In this document: in pieces, positions 19,729 through 28,965 of the stretch
Position numbering within the stretch: the stretch's first letter is position 1
How the letters are laid out: each line of letters starts with the position of its first letter
NCBI RefSeq assembly: GCF_014023275.1
Contig: NZ_CP054698.1
Span: 4,526,001-4,590,000, forward strand
Source of the DNA: Nostoc edaphicum CCNP1411
Lineage (GTDB): Bacteria > Cyanobacteriota > Cyanobacteriia > Cyanobacteriales > Nostocaceae
DNA: 64,000 bases
Reading direction: 5' to 3'
The notes under the pieces: generated by a model
What the model was told of the DNA's origin: nothing
The model's database searches: none
What the model saw: the letters and a program-made list of their open reading frames with translations, nothing else
Translations under genes and position numbers: made by a program

Positions 19729-20625
19729 ATGACTACCAAGCAAATTTTATATCCCAACACTAAGTTATGGATGGCAGCGATTAAACCGCCAATGTATAGC
19801 GTTGCCATTATGCCCATTTGGGTAGGAACAGCAGTAGCATTTGCCGAAACTAAAATTTTCAATGGTGTAGTATTTTCTACTTTTGTAGCTGCGGCAATCT
19901 TAATTCTTGCCTGGGAAAATATCACTAATGATGTGTTTGATTCCGAAACAGGTATTGATCAAAATAAGCACCATTCTCTGGTGAACTTAACAGGCAATAA
20001 GCCATTGATATTTTGGATAGGAAATTTGTGTTTAGGTTTGGGGTTGCTGGGCATACTAGCGATCGCCTTTTGGCAACATGACCTAACCGTTATTGGCATC
20101 ATTCTACTATGCTGCGGTCTGGGCTATATGTACCAAGGCCCTCCCTTTCGCTTAGGATATCAGGGTTTAGGCGAGATTCTTTGCTTTTTTGCCTTTGGCC
20201 CCTTAGCAGTGGAAGCAGCTTACTACAGCCAGACTCAAACTTGGTCAATGACAAGTTTAGCAGCCTCAGTGATTGTCGGGATTGCCACAACCTTAATTTT
20301 ATTTTGCTCACACTTTCACCAAGTCAAGGATGACATAGCCGCAGGTAAGCGATCGCCTATTGTCCGTCTCGGAACCCAAAAAGGGGCCCAAGTCCTAGTT
20401 TGGTTTACTGCTAGCATTTATCCCCTTACCTTGCTGTTTGTACTATTGGGGATTTCTCCAGTTTGGACATTGCTGAGTTGGGTAAGTTTACCCTTCGCTG
20501 TCAAATTATGTCGCCACGTCCAAGAAAATCACAACCAGCCGGATAAAGTTAGTAACTGTAAATTCATCGCCGTAGCCGTGCATTTTTGGGCTTGCTTGCT
20601 GTTCGGACTGGGATTTATTCTTTAG
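19729..20625 (+). CDS. menA: 2-carboxy-1,4-naphthoquinone phytyltransferase
   Basis: A 298-residue integral membrane UbiA-family prenyltransferase that attaches the phytyl chain to the naphthoquinone ring in phylloquinone synthesis. The first Asp-rich motif is N-D-V-F-D-S-E-T-G near residue 65 and the second region H-F-H-Q-V-K-D-D near 198; about eight hydrophobic helices cover the rest. The phytyl donor is inferred from the cyanobacterial setting, since bacterial MenA uses polyprenyl donors. It starts at an ATG next to TGAT and heads the menA-menC-menE run. Confidence 0.94.
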   Translation: MTTKQILYPNTKLWMAAIKPPMYSVAIMPIWVGTAVAFAETKIFNGVVFSTFVAAAILILAWENITNDVFDSETGIDQNKHHSLVNLTGNKPLIFWIGNLCLGLGLLGILAIAFWQHDLTVIGIILLCCGLGYMYQGPPFRLGYQGLGEILCFFAFGPLAVEAAYYSQTQTWSMTSLAASVIVGIATTLILFCSHFHQVKDDIAAGKRSPIVRLGTQKGAQVLVWFTASIYPLTLLFVLLGISPVWTLLSWVSLPFAVKLCRHVQENHNQPDKVSNCKFIAVAVHFWACLLFGLGFIL

Positions 20626-20633
20626 TTGGGCAT

Positions 20634-20705
20634 GGGGCATTGGGCATTGGGCATTGAAACAAAGGGAAAATAACTAATGACTAATGACTAATGACTAATG
20701 ACTAC
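20634..20705. repeat. GGGCATT and TAATGAC tandem heptamers around the menC start
   Basis: GGGGCATTGGGCATTGGGCATTG lies just after menA, then four TAATGAC units run from about 20675 to 20703. The in-frame ATG of menC (20691) is one of the ATGs inside the TAATGAC units. Confidence 0.85.
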
Positions 20706-21698
20706 AGATTTGAATTTCGTTCATATCAGCGAAGATTTTTGCGATCGCTTACCACCAATCATGGTAAGTGGGATATTCGTGAAGGTATTATCCTCCGCCT
20801 TACCGATGAATCAGGTAAAGTCGGCTGGGGAGAAATTGCCCCCATTAGCTGGTTTGGTTCCGAAACCTTAGAACAAGCCTTAGATTTTTGTCGCCAACTC
20901 CCACGAGAAATTACAGACGAGATAATTTTCTCCATCCCAGATGAGTTACCTGCTTGTCAATTTGGCTTTGAGTCAGCTTGTGAGATGGGGAGTGGGGAGT
21001 GGGGAGTGGGGAGTGGGGGAGATAATTTTATAACTCCTAAATCCTCACTCTTCTTGTACAGCGCCTTATTACCAGCCGGGGAAGCCGCTTTAAATCAATG
21101 GAAAACCCTATGGCAGCAGGGATATCGCACATTTAAGTGGAAAATTGGTGTGAATGCGATCGCTGATGAACTAGAAATTTTTGAGTTATTGATACACACC
21201 TTACCAGCCTCTACCAAACTGCGATTAGATGCTAACGGTGGACTCAGCTATGAAGAAGCTAACTTATGGCTGCGGACTTGCGACAATCTCAAGGCAAATC
21301 CAGAACTACCCCTAGAAATTGAATTTATCGAACAACCGCTACCCGTTGAGAAATTTCAGCAGATGTTGGAATTGAGTACGAGTTATGAAACTGCGATCGC
21401 TTTAGATGAATCTGTCGCCACACTTAGGCAACTCGCCGACTGTCATCAACAAGGTTGGCAAGGGATTTTTGTCATCAAGCCTGGGATAGTTGGATCGCCA
21501 TCTCGTCTGAGAAAGTTTTGCCACCAGTATCAAATTGATGCAGTATTTTCGTCAGTATTTGAAACTGCGATCGCAAGACTTGCAGCACTCCAACTAGCAG
21601 CCGAATTATCCCAAAACAACAGAGCAATTGGTTTTGGCATCGACCATTTTTTTGAACAAGAAGATACATGGCTTCAAACTTTATGGAACGACCTTTAG
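20691..21698 (+). CDS. menC: o-succinylbenzoate synthase
   Basis: This 335-residue enolase-superfamily enzyme dehydrates SHCHC to o-succinylbenzoate in phylloquinone synthesis. Seen are the catalytic lysine strand T-F-K-W-K-I-G, the metal ligands in R-L-D-A-N-G-G, E-F-I-E-Q-P and A-L-D-E-S, and F-V-I-K-P near residue 260. A stretch near residues 100-112 ([12 protein letters not shown]) is encoded by GGGGAGT heptamers and looks like an in-frame repeat insertion in a surface loop. The start codon at 20691 is one of several ATGs in a TAATGAC array; only this one is in frame with the conserved N-terminus. The 3' end overlaps menE. Confidence 0.92.
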   Translation: MTNDYRFEFRSYQRRFLRSLTTNHGKWDIREGIILRLTDESGKVGWGEIAPISWFGSETLEQALDFCRQLPREITDEIIFSIPDELPACQFGFESACEMGSGEWGVGSGGDNFITPKSSLFLYSALLPAGEAALNQWKTLWQQGYRTFKWKIGVNAIADELEIFELLIHTLPASTKLRLDANGGLSYEEANLWLRTCDNLKANPELPLEIEFIEQPLPVEKFQQMLELSTSYETAIALDESVATLRQLADCHQQGWQGIFVIKPGIVGSPSRLRKFCHQYQIDAVFSSVFETAIARLAALQLAAELSQNNRAIGFGIDHFFEQEDTWLQTLWNDL

Positions 21699-23068
21699 AC
21701 TGTCTTAATAACCTGGCTCAAAATGATTGGCTTATCGGTTATAACAGCCGTCAATTTAATCAAATAGCTCAAGAATTATATTTAGAATTAACACAAATAT
21801 CAGCGTGTGGAACACCACCAAAAATCATATTATTTGAACGTGAACCATTACGATTTTTAGCAAGTTTTATTGCTGCTTGTGCAGCTAAATGTCCAGTTTT
21901 TATTTGTAACCCCGATTGGGGAACACAAGAATGGCAACAAGTCTTTGATTTAGTACAACCAGACATTATTTGGGGAGAACTACTCCACTCTCCCACTCCC
22001 CAACTTCCCCACTCCCCACTCACCACTCCCCACTGCCCACTCATAATGATTCCTACAGGTGGTTCATCGGGGCAGATTAAATTTGCCATCCATACTTGGG
22101 AAACTCTCACAGCATCAGTACAAGGATTTACAGAGTACTTTCAACTAAAGCAAGTAAATTCTTTTTGCATATTGCCGTTATATCACGTTAGCGGTTTAAT
22201 GCAATTTATGCGCTCATTCACTACCGCAGGTAAACTCGCTATTCAACCATTTAAAGCTGTAGAATCTAGTCAAATATTAAATATTAAACAATCAGAATTT
22301 TTCATATCTCTAGTACCAACACAGTTACAACGCCTCCTGCAAAATCCAGAATTAACTGAATGGCTATCCCAATTTAATACTGTACTTTTGGGAGGTGCGC
22401 CAGCATGGAACGAACTCCTAGAAAAAGCCAGATTTCACCACATCCGATTAGCACCTACCTATGGTATGACAGAAACCGCCTCTCAAATTGCTACCCTCAA
22501 ACCGGATGATTTTTTGAGTGGTAAAATTAGCAGTGGTCAAATTCTTCCCCATGCAAAAGTAACTATTTGCAATCAACAAGGCGAAATTTTAAATTCCAAT
22601 CAAATCGGAAATATCACCATTCATACTCAATCTTTGACTCTTGGTTACTATCCGATAACCAGAGAAAATCAAACTGATTTCCAAGTAGATGATTTAGGCT
22701 TTTTAGACGCTCAAGGTCATTTAAATATAGTCGGACGTAACAGCGATAAAATTATAACAGGTGGGGAAAATATTTACCCAGCAGAGATTGAATCAGCTAT
22801 ACAAGCAACTCAAATGGTTGCCGATATTTGTGTCATCGGCATCCCAGATAAACATTGGGGACAAGCCTTAACAGCGATTTACATTCCCAAACAACCAAAT
22901 ACCTCTGCCTTAAAAATCCAAATCTTACTTAAAAACAAACTCAGCAAATTTAAAATCCCTAAATATTGGATTCCCCAGCAAAACTTACCCCGCAACTCCC
23001 AAGGTAAAATTAACCGCCAACAGTTACAGCAAATAGCTACAGAATTCCTTCAAAATCCCATCACATAA
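21683..23068 (+). CDS. menE: o-succinylbenzoate-CoA ligase
   Basis: An AMP-forming acyl-CoA synthetase that activates o-succinylbenzoate with CoA. It has the P-loop [13 protein letters not shown], the T-Y-G-M-T-E-T-A-S motif, the adenylate motif D-D-L-G-F-L-D and, near the C-terminus, S-K-F-K-I-P-K-Y and N-S-Q-G-K-I-N-R with the catalytic lysine. About 18 residues directly before the P-loop ([11 protein letters not shown]) are encoded by ACTCCCC-type heptamers and look inserted. The ATG at 21683 gives a 16-bp overlap with menC; an in-frame ATG at 21668 is the alternative start. Translational coupling with menC is likely. Confidence 0.93.
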   Translation: MERPLDCLNNLAQNDWLIGYNSRQFNQIAQELYLELTQISACGTPPKIILFEREPLRFLASFIAACAAKCPVFICNPDWGTQEWQQVFDLVQPDIIWGELLHSPTPQLPHSPLTTPHCPLIMIPTGGSSGQIKFAIHTWETLTASVQGFTEYFQLKQVNSFCILPLYHVSGLMQFMRSFTTAGKLAIQPFKAVESSQILNIKQSEFFISLVPTQLQRLLQNPELTEWLSQFNTVLLGGAPAWNELLEKARFHHIRLAPTYGMTETASQIATLKPDDFLSGKISSGQILPHAKVTICNQQGEILNSNQIGNITIHTQSLTLGYYPITRENQTDFQVDDLGFLDAQGHLNIVGRNSDKIITGGENIYPAEIESAIQATQMVADICVIGIPDKHWGQALTAIYIPKQPNTSALKIQILLKNKLSKFKIPKYWIPQQNLPRNSQGKINRQQLQQIATEFLQNPIT

Positions 23069-23516
23069 TCTCTCTCGACTTTCTTCTCTCTGCGCCCTCA
23101 GCGTCTCTGCGGTTCGTTTCCAACCATTCGATTATCTCTTCAGGTAATTCCTGCTTACTTCTACTACTTGCATCAATACAAACATGCCTAGTAATAGCTT
23201 TAGCAACTAACACTTCATCCACTCTAATCTCGTAAGTAATTTCAAACTTATCAACACCTATTTTTTGGGGAATTAAACTAATCAGCAACTTGTCCCCAAC
23301 AAACATAGGGCGCAAAAAATCAACACTAGCATGAACAATGGGAAACCCCACAGACGGATTAGTAAAAAAATCTTTGAGATTAATACTTGATGCTTCTAAA
23401 GATTCTTCATAAGCTTCATGGCAAATACCCAAAACATTAGCAAAATAAACTACCCCAGCAGCATCAGTATCTTGAAAGCGAACAGTGCGGTTATAAGTAA
23501 AAGGCATTTTTGACAA
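23061..23516 (-). CDS. menI: 1,4-dihydroxy-2-naphthoyl-CoA thioesterase (hot-dog fold)
   Basis: A 151-residue 4HBT-family thioesterase. The N-terminal [15 protein letters not shown] carries the catalytic Asp, and [11 protein letters not shown] near residue 67 is typical. Known cyanobacterial relatives (Slr0204 type) hydrolyse DHNA-CoA, the step before MenA, and the adjacent men genes support that role. It converges on menE with an 8-bp overlap. The last 17 residues ([17 protein letters not shown]) are charged and encoded by a GCGTCTCTGCGGTT-type dispersed repeat, so the natural C-terminus has probably been extended by it. Confidence 0.87.
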   Translation of the reverse strand: MSKMPFTYNRTVRFQDTDAAGVVYFANVLGICHEAYEESLEASSINLKDFFTNPSVGFPIVHASVDFLRPMFVGDKLLISLIPQKIGVDKFEITYEIRVDEVLVAKAITRHVCIDASSRSKQELPEEIIEWLETNRRDAEGAERRKSREIM

Positions 23517-23687
23517 TTGAATATTAAAAAATAGCAGGTTTATGCTCTGCTTTACAAACTAATTTTATTGCAACTAAGATAAGTCAGTGATAAAAATTTA
23601 ATTTCCCCAATTCTGAATTTGTATCGATTTGTTTAGCCTCATTCAATGCCTTGGGGTTAAATATATGGTGAGGAAAGGCGATCGCTT

Positions 23688-24146
23688 CTACATTGACTCC
23701 AACGGCGGAACCTCAAAGTCATTAAACGAGGAAACATTGTAAGAGGAAGCGGCTATTGCTTTCACCAGCTTACCGTCGAGAGTCAGCAAAGTAGCACCTA
23801 CCTGCTGTGAAAGTGCGACATAACAAGCATCGTAGGCAGAAGTTCCATAACTCAAGCTTATAGTAACTGCATCCGCCATCAAATCAGCTGTTGAAACAAC
23901 ACGCAACGGAAAAGCTTTCAGAGTAGCTAAATCTGTCTGAACCTCAGCAGCAGTGTACATCCTTGCACGGACATACTTCCAGAACGTGTTAGCACACTCA
24001 ATGTAAAAAAGGTCTGGAACAAAAATTTCTGTCTGTGGATTGGCGAGATGACCGAAGAGTTGATTAACTTTGGCAGTTAGTGGGTCAGCAATAAAATACT
24101 TGATGCACACACTGGTATCTACCACGCATCTAAGAGGATTGCTCAT
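23688..24146 (-). CDS. vapC: VapC-like PIN domain toxin
   Basis: A 152-residue PIN-domain RNase. The acidic residues are in C-V-V-D-T-S-V (Asp10), the middle acidic E-C-A-N-T-F-W segment, and S-A-Y-D-A-C-Y-V-A-L with L-T-L-D-G-K-L near the C-terminus, which build the Mg2+ site. Such toxins cleave tRNA or rRNA when not bound by their antitoxin. The start overlaps the stop of the upstream antitoxin gene by 4 bp (ATGA), which couples their translation. Its RNA target is unknown. Confidence 0.88.
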   Translation of the reverse strand: MSNPLRCVVDTSVCIKYFIADPLTAKVNQLFGHLANPQTEIFVPDLFYIECANTFWKYVRARMYTAAEVQTDLATLKAFPLRVVSTADLMADAVTISLSYGTSAYDACYVALSQQVGATLLTLDGKLVKAIAASSYNVSSFNDFEVPPLESM

Positions 24147-24412
24147 CTATCGCGGTCTTCTCGAATTAATTCAGTACTATCAGGTAATCCAAAGTCTGCT
24201 GGATTCAAGCGGCGGCGACGGCGACTAATTTCCTCTAGGAGTTTTGGGACATTTTTTCGCCTTTCTTCTTCCGTTGGCTGTGTTTTTGCCTGCAAAGCGT
24301 TCTGCAAGATTGTAATAACTTGAGCATCAATTGAGTTATTTTCAGCTTTAGCTAAGTGTTGGAGTTGTTCGTATAACTCATCAGGTATATTGAGCGCATG
24401 AATGGTAGCCAT
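24143..24412 (-). CDS. vapB: FitA/VapB-like ribbon-helix-helix antitoxin
   Basis: This 89-residue protein starts at the ATG at 24412, in front of A-T-I-H-A-L-N-I-P-D-E-L-Y-E-Q-L, an Arc/FitA-type ribbon-helix-helix. The C-terminal half is charged (E-E-R-R-K-N, S-R-R-R-R-R-L) and probably wraps the toxin. The longer reading to 24448 would add a non-conserved 12-residue leader. It is the first gene of the pair and is expected to repress its own operon. Confidence 0.85.
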   Translation of the reverse strand: MATIHALNIPDELYEQLQHLAKAENNSIDAQVITILQNALQAKTQPTEEERRKNVPKLLEEISRRRRRLNPADFGLPDSTELIREDRDR

Positions 24413-24540
24413 TGATTGACCTTCCGAATTTATTGGTAATGGTAGCACGATCGCAGTGGAGGGGAGAAGTTAGGGAGCGATCGCCTTTAGTTTGTGGGTG
24501 CGATCGCTTCGCTTTATTATCTCTACTACCCACCTCTTTC

Positions 24541-24756
24541 TTAATCCTTCTCTTCTGATCGCTCTAACAGAGCTTTGATTGATGTTTTTCGTAAAACCCA
24601 ATCAAGATAAAGTACAAGAATCTGCATTTTCAGAAAGTTGTTAGCACTTTTGATATTGGCATCACTCAGTACCCATTTACAAAACTTTTCCAGCAGTATT
24701 CCAACAACAACTTCAACAGACTTATTTACAACTAGAGGGATTAGTGTTTCTAGCAT
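24541..24756 (-). CDS. Small hypothetical protein, 71 residues
   Basis: I do not recognise this ORF. It encodes a hydrophobic N-terminal helix (L-I-P-L-V-V-N-K-S-V-E-V-V-V-G-I-L-L) and a charged tail (L-L-E-R-S-E-E-K-D). It lies between the antitoxin gene and the NACHT gene and diverges from the latter across about 160 bp. Start and stop are clear but no strong ribosome site is visible. It could be a genuine small partner of the NACHT protein or an accidental ORF. Confidence 0.4.
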   Translation of the reverse strand: MLETLIPLVVNKSVEVVVGILLEKFCKWVLSDANIKSANNFLKMQILVLYLDWVLRKTSIKALLERSEEKD

Positions 24757-24916
24757 TGCGATTGCCTCAGTAGCTTAACTGAGTTCAATGTCGCAATTTT
24801 CTTTTGTAGTTATTTATCTGACTTACCTTGACTTAGCCTGACTTACACTGATTTAACTCCACAATTTGATAAAAACTTTGGCTACACTGGCTTATAAGTA
24901 ATTGTGGGAGTGGTCA

Positions 24917-27343
24917 ATGTCTATACCAGAAAACTTTCTTAAGCAACTGGAGCAATACAGTGAATTGTCGCACCGAGAGAAAGAAGTTTTTCTAGAAATA
25001 TTCGGTCGTAGTAAGAATCGAATCCACGTAGCTCAAGAATTAAATATTTCTGAAAGTAACCTCAGCACTTGCCTCACGGGTATTTACAAAAAATTTTGTA
25101 TCACTGGTAATGGCCCTGTTAAAGAAAGCCGCTTACGGGAGTATCTGAACAAAAGATACTCACAGCAAAAACCCTCTGGTCATTTAACTACAGATGACGT
25201 AGATGATTCTATTGATACCTTAGTACAAGAAATCCGCAAACAAATCAAACCCTACATCAAAGAAAAGTGCGGAACCATGAGGGTACTGGATATGCGCCAA
25301 CCTATAAAGTTGACTGGCAAACAAGGTATTTATACCAATGTCAATATTCTTGAGGAAATTACAGGGCGTAAGCGACTTAAAATTGCGGAACTGTTGCAAA
25401 ACTGTGATCCTGATAACTTTGAGCGCTTCGGACTCAGGCGAGTGAAAGAAAAGCGGGTGTCAGGTTTGAAGGCGGTACAAAGTCATAGCAAGCTAATGGT
25501 ATTGGGTAAACCAGGTGCAGGTAAGACTACCTTTTTGAAATATCTGGCGATGCAATGTATCGAAGGGCATTTTCAAGAAAGCCAAGTTCCCTTGTTTATT
25601 ACCCTCAAAGATTTTGCTGAGGTACTCAAACAACCAGATATTTTGGAATATATTGCTCAACAATTTTCTAGTTGCGGAGTGACAGATACCAGGGTTAAAA
25701 CAGAACAACTCTTGAGACAAGGTAGAGCATTAGTGTTATTGGATGGTTTGGATGAAGTTCGAGAAGAAGACACGAAGCGAGTTTTACGGCAAATTCGAGA
25801 GATGTCAGACCAGTTTCACAACAATAAATTCGTCATCACCTGTCGTATTGCTGCTAAAGAATACACCTTTGAACATTTTACCGAAGTAGAAGTGGCAGAT
25901 TTTGATAAAGAACAAATCGCTATCTTTGTACAAAATTGGTTTCAATTCATGGGCCAAATGCAGGGCGAACGTTTTATCCAAAAACTGAAGAAAAACAAGC
26001 CAATCCAAGAATTAGCAACAAATCCTCTACTGCTTACCCTGCTATGTTTGGTATTTGGAGAAAGCAACGATTTTCCGATAAATCGTTCTGAACTTTATAA
26101 AGAGGGATTGGATGTGTTGCTGAAAAAATGGGATGCCAAACGCAATATTGAGCGAGATCAAGTTTATAAAAACTTATCTTTGCAGCGCAAGGAAGACTTA
26201 TTGAGCCAAATCGCTTTGATCACTTTTGAGCAAAAGGATTATTTCTTTAAACAAAAAACAGTTGAAGTCTACATTGCTGAGTTCATCCGTAACTTACGTG
26301 ATGCTGACACTGGCAAAGAAGCTCTAAGGCTAGACAGCGAAGCTGTTTTGAAATCTATTGAAGCGCAACACGGGCTATTAGTAGAACGGGCAAAGGGAAT
26401 TTATTCATTTTCTCACCTAACTTTTCAGGAGTATTTTACTGCGAGAGAAATAGTTGCTAATTCTGCCTGGGAAAGTATAGTGGAGCATATCACAGATAAA
26501 CGCTGGCATGAGGTATTTTTGCTAACTACAGAGATGATGCGTAGAGCAGATGAATTAATAAGGTTGATGAAACAAAAAATTGACGAGTTATATATTAAAA
26601 ATCCACAAATACACTTACTTCTAGCATTTATTAACCAAAAATCCAATTCAATAGAAACCCACTATAAGCCGGTAGCTGTCAGAGCCTTTTATTTTGGCTT
26701 ATCTCATATATTTACTGGGGAAATTAGTTTTGGTGTTAGTTTTGATTCTATATCTCTTGTTAAATCTGCTGACTTCAATCTAGGCATTCCTTTTGCTTAT
26801 AATAAGGAACGAAAATTAGTTCTTATTCCTCAACTTAACCTCGAAATTGCAAATTTACTTGGCTTGTCTAAAATTTTGATCGAGGGAAATAGATGTACTT
26901 TTGATTACTTTCTTGCTATTGCTTATGCTCTTACTTTTACTTGTGAAGATGACGAGAAAGGTGCTTTTAATCTTGCTACATTTTTAGACTTGTATCGTAG
27001 CCTTTCTATTATTATTGAGTATGCTAAAAAATTTGATATTAAACTACAGCTAGTACTTGTAACCCTAAAACAACAGCTACCAGACCCCGATAAATATCAA
27101 ACGAGCTTTTTACAGTGGTGGAAAGAAAGTAATCAGGATTGGGTAAAACATATTAGAAATGTAATACTTGAATATTTTGGTTTCGATGACGCTTGGAAGC
27201 ATGAAGAAGAAACAATTAAATTGTTCCGGCAATATTACTATACAAATAAATTGCTAATAGATTGTTTGAACAGTGATTGCTATATTAGTCAAAAACTCAG
27301 AGAAGAAATTGAAAATACTTTGCTATTACCATTTAATATTTAA
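24917..27343 (+). CDS. NACHT-domain NTPase with N-terminal HTH (STAND protein)
   Basis: An 808-residue STAND NTPase. Residues 1-90 form a helix-turn-helix-like domain (L-S-H-R-E-K-E-V-F-L-E-I-F; V-A-Q-E-L-N-I-S-E-S-N-L-S). The NACHT domain follows with Walker A (G-K-P-G-A-G-K-T-T, about residues 195-203), Walker B (L-V-L-L-D-G-L-D-E-V, about 270-280) and the N-P-L-L-L-T-L-L-C winged-helix region. The C-terminus ends with a cysteine-containing segment (L-I-D-C-L-N-S-D-C-Y, then L-L-L-P) typical of NACHT C-terminal modules. Some bacterial NACHT proteins act in antiphage defence; that role is inferred here. The ATG at 24917 has GGAGTGG just upstream, unlike the TTG at 24902. Confidence 0.9.
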   Translation: MSIPENFLKQLEQYSELSHREKEVFLEIFGRSKNRIHVAQELNISESNLSTCLTGIYKKFCITGNGPVKESRLREYLNKRYSQQKPSGHLTTDDVDDSIDTLVQEIRKQIKPYIKEKCGTMRVLDMRQPIKLTGKQGIYTNVNILEEITGRKRLKIAELLQNCDPDNFERFGLRRVKEKRVSGLKAVQSHSKLMVLGKPGAGKTTFLKYLAMQCIEGHFQESQVPLFITLKDFAEVLKQPDILEYIAQQFSSCGVTDTRVKTEQLLRQGRALVLLDGLDEVREEDTKRVLRQIREMSDQFHNNKFVITCRIAAKEYTFEHFTEVEVADFDKEQIAIFVQNWFQFMGQMQGERFIQKLKKNKPIQELATNPLLLTLLCLVFGESNDFPINRSELYKEGLDVLLKKWDAKRNIERDQVYKNLSLQRKEDLLSQIALITFEQKDYFFKQKTVEVYIAEFIRNLRDADTGKEALRLDSEAVLKSIEAQHGLLVERAKGIYSFSHLTFQEYFTAREIVANSAWESIVEHITDKRWHEVFLLTTEMMRRADELIRLMKQKIDELYIKNPQIHLLLAFINQKSNSIETHYKPVAVRAFYFGLSHIFTGEISFGVSFDSISLVKSADFNLGIPFAYNKERKLVLIPQLNLEIANLLGLSKILIEGNRCTFDYFLAIAYALTFTCEDDEKGAFNLATFLDLYRSLSIIIEYAKKFDIKLQLVLVTLKQQLPDPDKYQTSFLQWWKESNQDWVKHIRNVILEYFGFDDAWKHEEETIKLFRQYYYTNKLLIDCLNSDCYISQKLREEIENTLLLPFNI

Positions 27344-27429
27344 AACTGATAGAGGCGGGAAAAACATAAAGAAAAAACTAATTATTTTAACATAAAGTTA
27401 TTTGAAAAATTATTTTTTAAGTGCTACCT

Positions 27430-27783
27430 ATGAAAAAAGATATTTGCGATCGCACTTTTACTTTTTCAGTTCGCATAGTCAAATTATGCCAGTTTTTAGA
27501 TGACAAACCAGGAGTAGCACGAACCCTTGCTCAACAGTTATTAAGGTCAGGAACATCGATAGGAGCTAATGTAGAAGAAGCACAAGCTGCTCAAAGCAAA
27601 GCAGATTTTATCAGCAAGCTCATGATTGCACTAAAAGAATCCCGTGAAACTCGGTATTGGTTAAGGTTACTGATTGCTTCCGAAATAGTACCTCAAGAAA
27701 GAATTAGTCAACTCCAAACCGAAGCCGAAGAACTAACAAAAATTCTTGGTGCCATCATTATCTCCACCAAAAGCTCCACCTAA
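27430..27783 (+). CDS. Four-helix-bundle protein (S23/23S rRNA IVS type)
   Basis: This 117-residue protein belongs to the four-helix-bundle family first seen in 23S rRNA intervening sequences. Typical segments are F-S-V-R-I-V-K-L, L-A-Q-Q-L-L-R-S-G-T-S-I-G-A-N-V-E-E-A (about residues 35-53) and S-K-L-M-I-A-L-K-E-S-R-E-T-R-Y-W-L (about 62-78). The molecular role is unknown. ATG 27430 is chosen over GTG 27421. It follows the NACHT gene by 87 bp in the same direction, so it could be cotranscribed. Confidence 0.82.
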   Translation: MKKDICDRTFTFSVRIVKLCQFLDDKPGVARTLAQQLLRSGTSIGANVEEAQAAQSKADFISKLMIALKESRETRYWLRLLIASEIVPQERISQLQTEAEELTKILGAIIISTKSST

Positions 27784-27828
27784 CCTCTTCAATTTTTAAT
27801 TTTTAATTTTCAATTTTTAATTTTTAAA

Positions 27829-27913
27829 CGGAGAGGGGGAGATTCGAACTCCCGGAGGTTTTAGCCTCATCCGATTTCAAGTCGGACGCAATCGACCACT
27901 CTGCCACCTCTCC
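27829..27913 (-). tRNA. tRNA-Ser (anticodon TGA)
   Basis: On the minus strand the acceptor stem GGAGAGG pairs with CCTCTCC. The anticodon arm reads TCCGA-CTTGAAA-TCGGA with anticodon TGA. The long variable arm (GAGGCTAAAACCTC) is the class II hallmark of serine tRNAs, and the T-arm has GTTCGAATC. Confidence 0.97.
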
Positions 27914-28044
27914 AGTAAATCTGCCAAACTTGTGCTGATCCTAGTTTCAGACGCTATTCAGGCGCTTTTGTTGGTTAGCACTAAACTTGACAGATAATAC
28001 TATACCCTATTATCTACGCAGATTGCACTACTGGATGCGAATGT

Positions 28045-28965
28045 CTACGACACAATACGCGATCGCTCGTACAAAATTTCCTCCTGTGCCACCTGAAAGT
28101 CATTCCCCACCCAAACTAAGGAAACTTGCGAAACCACACCCGCCTCTAGAGTGACAATGGAAAAATTACGCAACTTCTCGCTGTCATTTTCCACAATCCT
28201 GGGGACACTAGCCGCATTTAAGTAAATTGTCCCCTCTGGACTTCTAAAGATGGGCTTGCGCTGCACCTTCTTGGTATGGCGTAAATCTCGGTGCATGTGA
28301 CCAAATGTCACCAGAGGAATGGTTTTACCAGCAGTCAAGGCATGAGAAATCGCCTCGCCAAAGTCTGGATCGCCAAAGTCGCCGCCAATTGGGTGCCAGT
28401 CTTTGCCGCAAGGGTCTTCGGGGCGATCGCCTAACCCACTAGGCCCATTGTGACCCAAAAATATAATCGTCTCGTAAGCGGCGCTTTTGATCGCTTTCAC
28501 AATGCGATCGGCGGATTCTTCCAAACTCGTCACACCGTAACGTTCTTGACAGATTTCCGCGAATTTCCACTCTGGGCCACCCCAGGTAAAGGGACGACCC
28601 CCCACTACAGTTAAATTCCAAGCGGGAAAATCTAGCTTACCGTAACCAACATGGGACGGGCCTAATAAATCGAGTTGTTCCTGTACCCAGTCTTCCTTAG
28701 AGCGGTCATAAGGAGCCTTTTTGCGTCCCCATTCGGTGGCGGTATACCAGGCATCGTGGTTGCCCATTACGGCTGCTTTGGGAATATCGAGAGATGCGAT
28801 CGCTCTGACCACTTCCACCGACTCGTTGCCAAAATCCCCGACAAACAGCGCTAAGTCAACACCCAGATGCTTGAGTGCAATACCATCTTCCACTTCCCAT
28901 TGGTCGTGAACATCTCCAATTACAGCAATTTTGAGGGTTATCGATTGAGTTTTCTGACTGGTCAT
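28045..28965 (-). CDS. TIGR04168-type metallophosphoesterase
   Basis: A 306-residue calcineurin-like phosphoesterase. The metal-binding signature is V-I-G-D-V-H-D-Q-W near residue 15, then F-V-G-D-F-G-N-E, V-M-G-N-H-D-A-W, F-L-G-H-N-G-P and F-G-H-M-H-R-D-L. The family is found in cyanobacteria and plants, and its substrate is not known. The ATG at 28965 with GGAAAG upstream is preferred over a TTG at 29028 that would add a non-conserved leader. It is divergent from nadA. Confidence 0.87.
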   Translation of the reverse strand: MTSQKTQSITLKIAVIGDVHDQWEVEDGIALKHLGVDLALFVGDFGNESVEVVRAIASLDIPKAAVMGNHDAWYTATEWGRKKAPYDRSKEDWVQEQLDLLGPSHVGYGKLDFPAWNLTVVGGRPFTWGGPEWKFAEICQERYGVTSLEESADRIVKAIKSAAYETIIFLGHNGPSGLGDRPEDPCGKDWHPIGGDFGDPDFGEAISHALTAGKTIPLVTFGHMHRDLRHTKKVQRKPIFRSPEGTIYLNAASVPRIVENDSEKLRNFSIVTLEAGVVSQVSLVWVGNDFQVAQEEILYERSRIVS

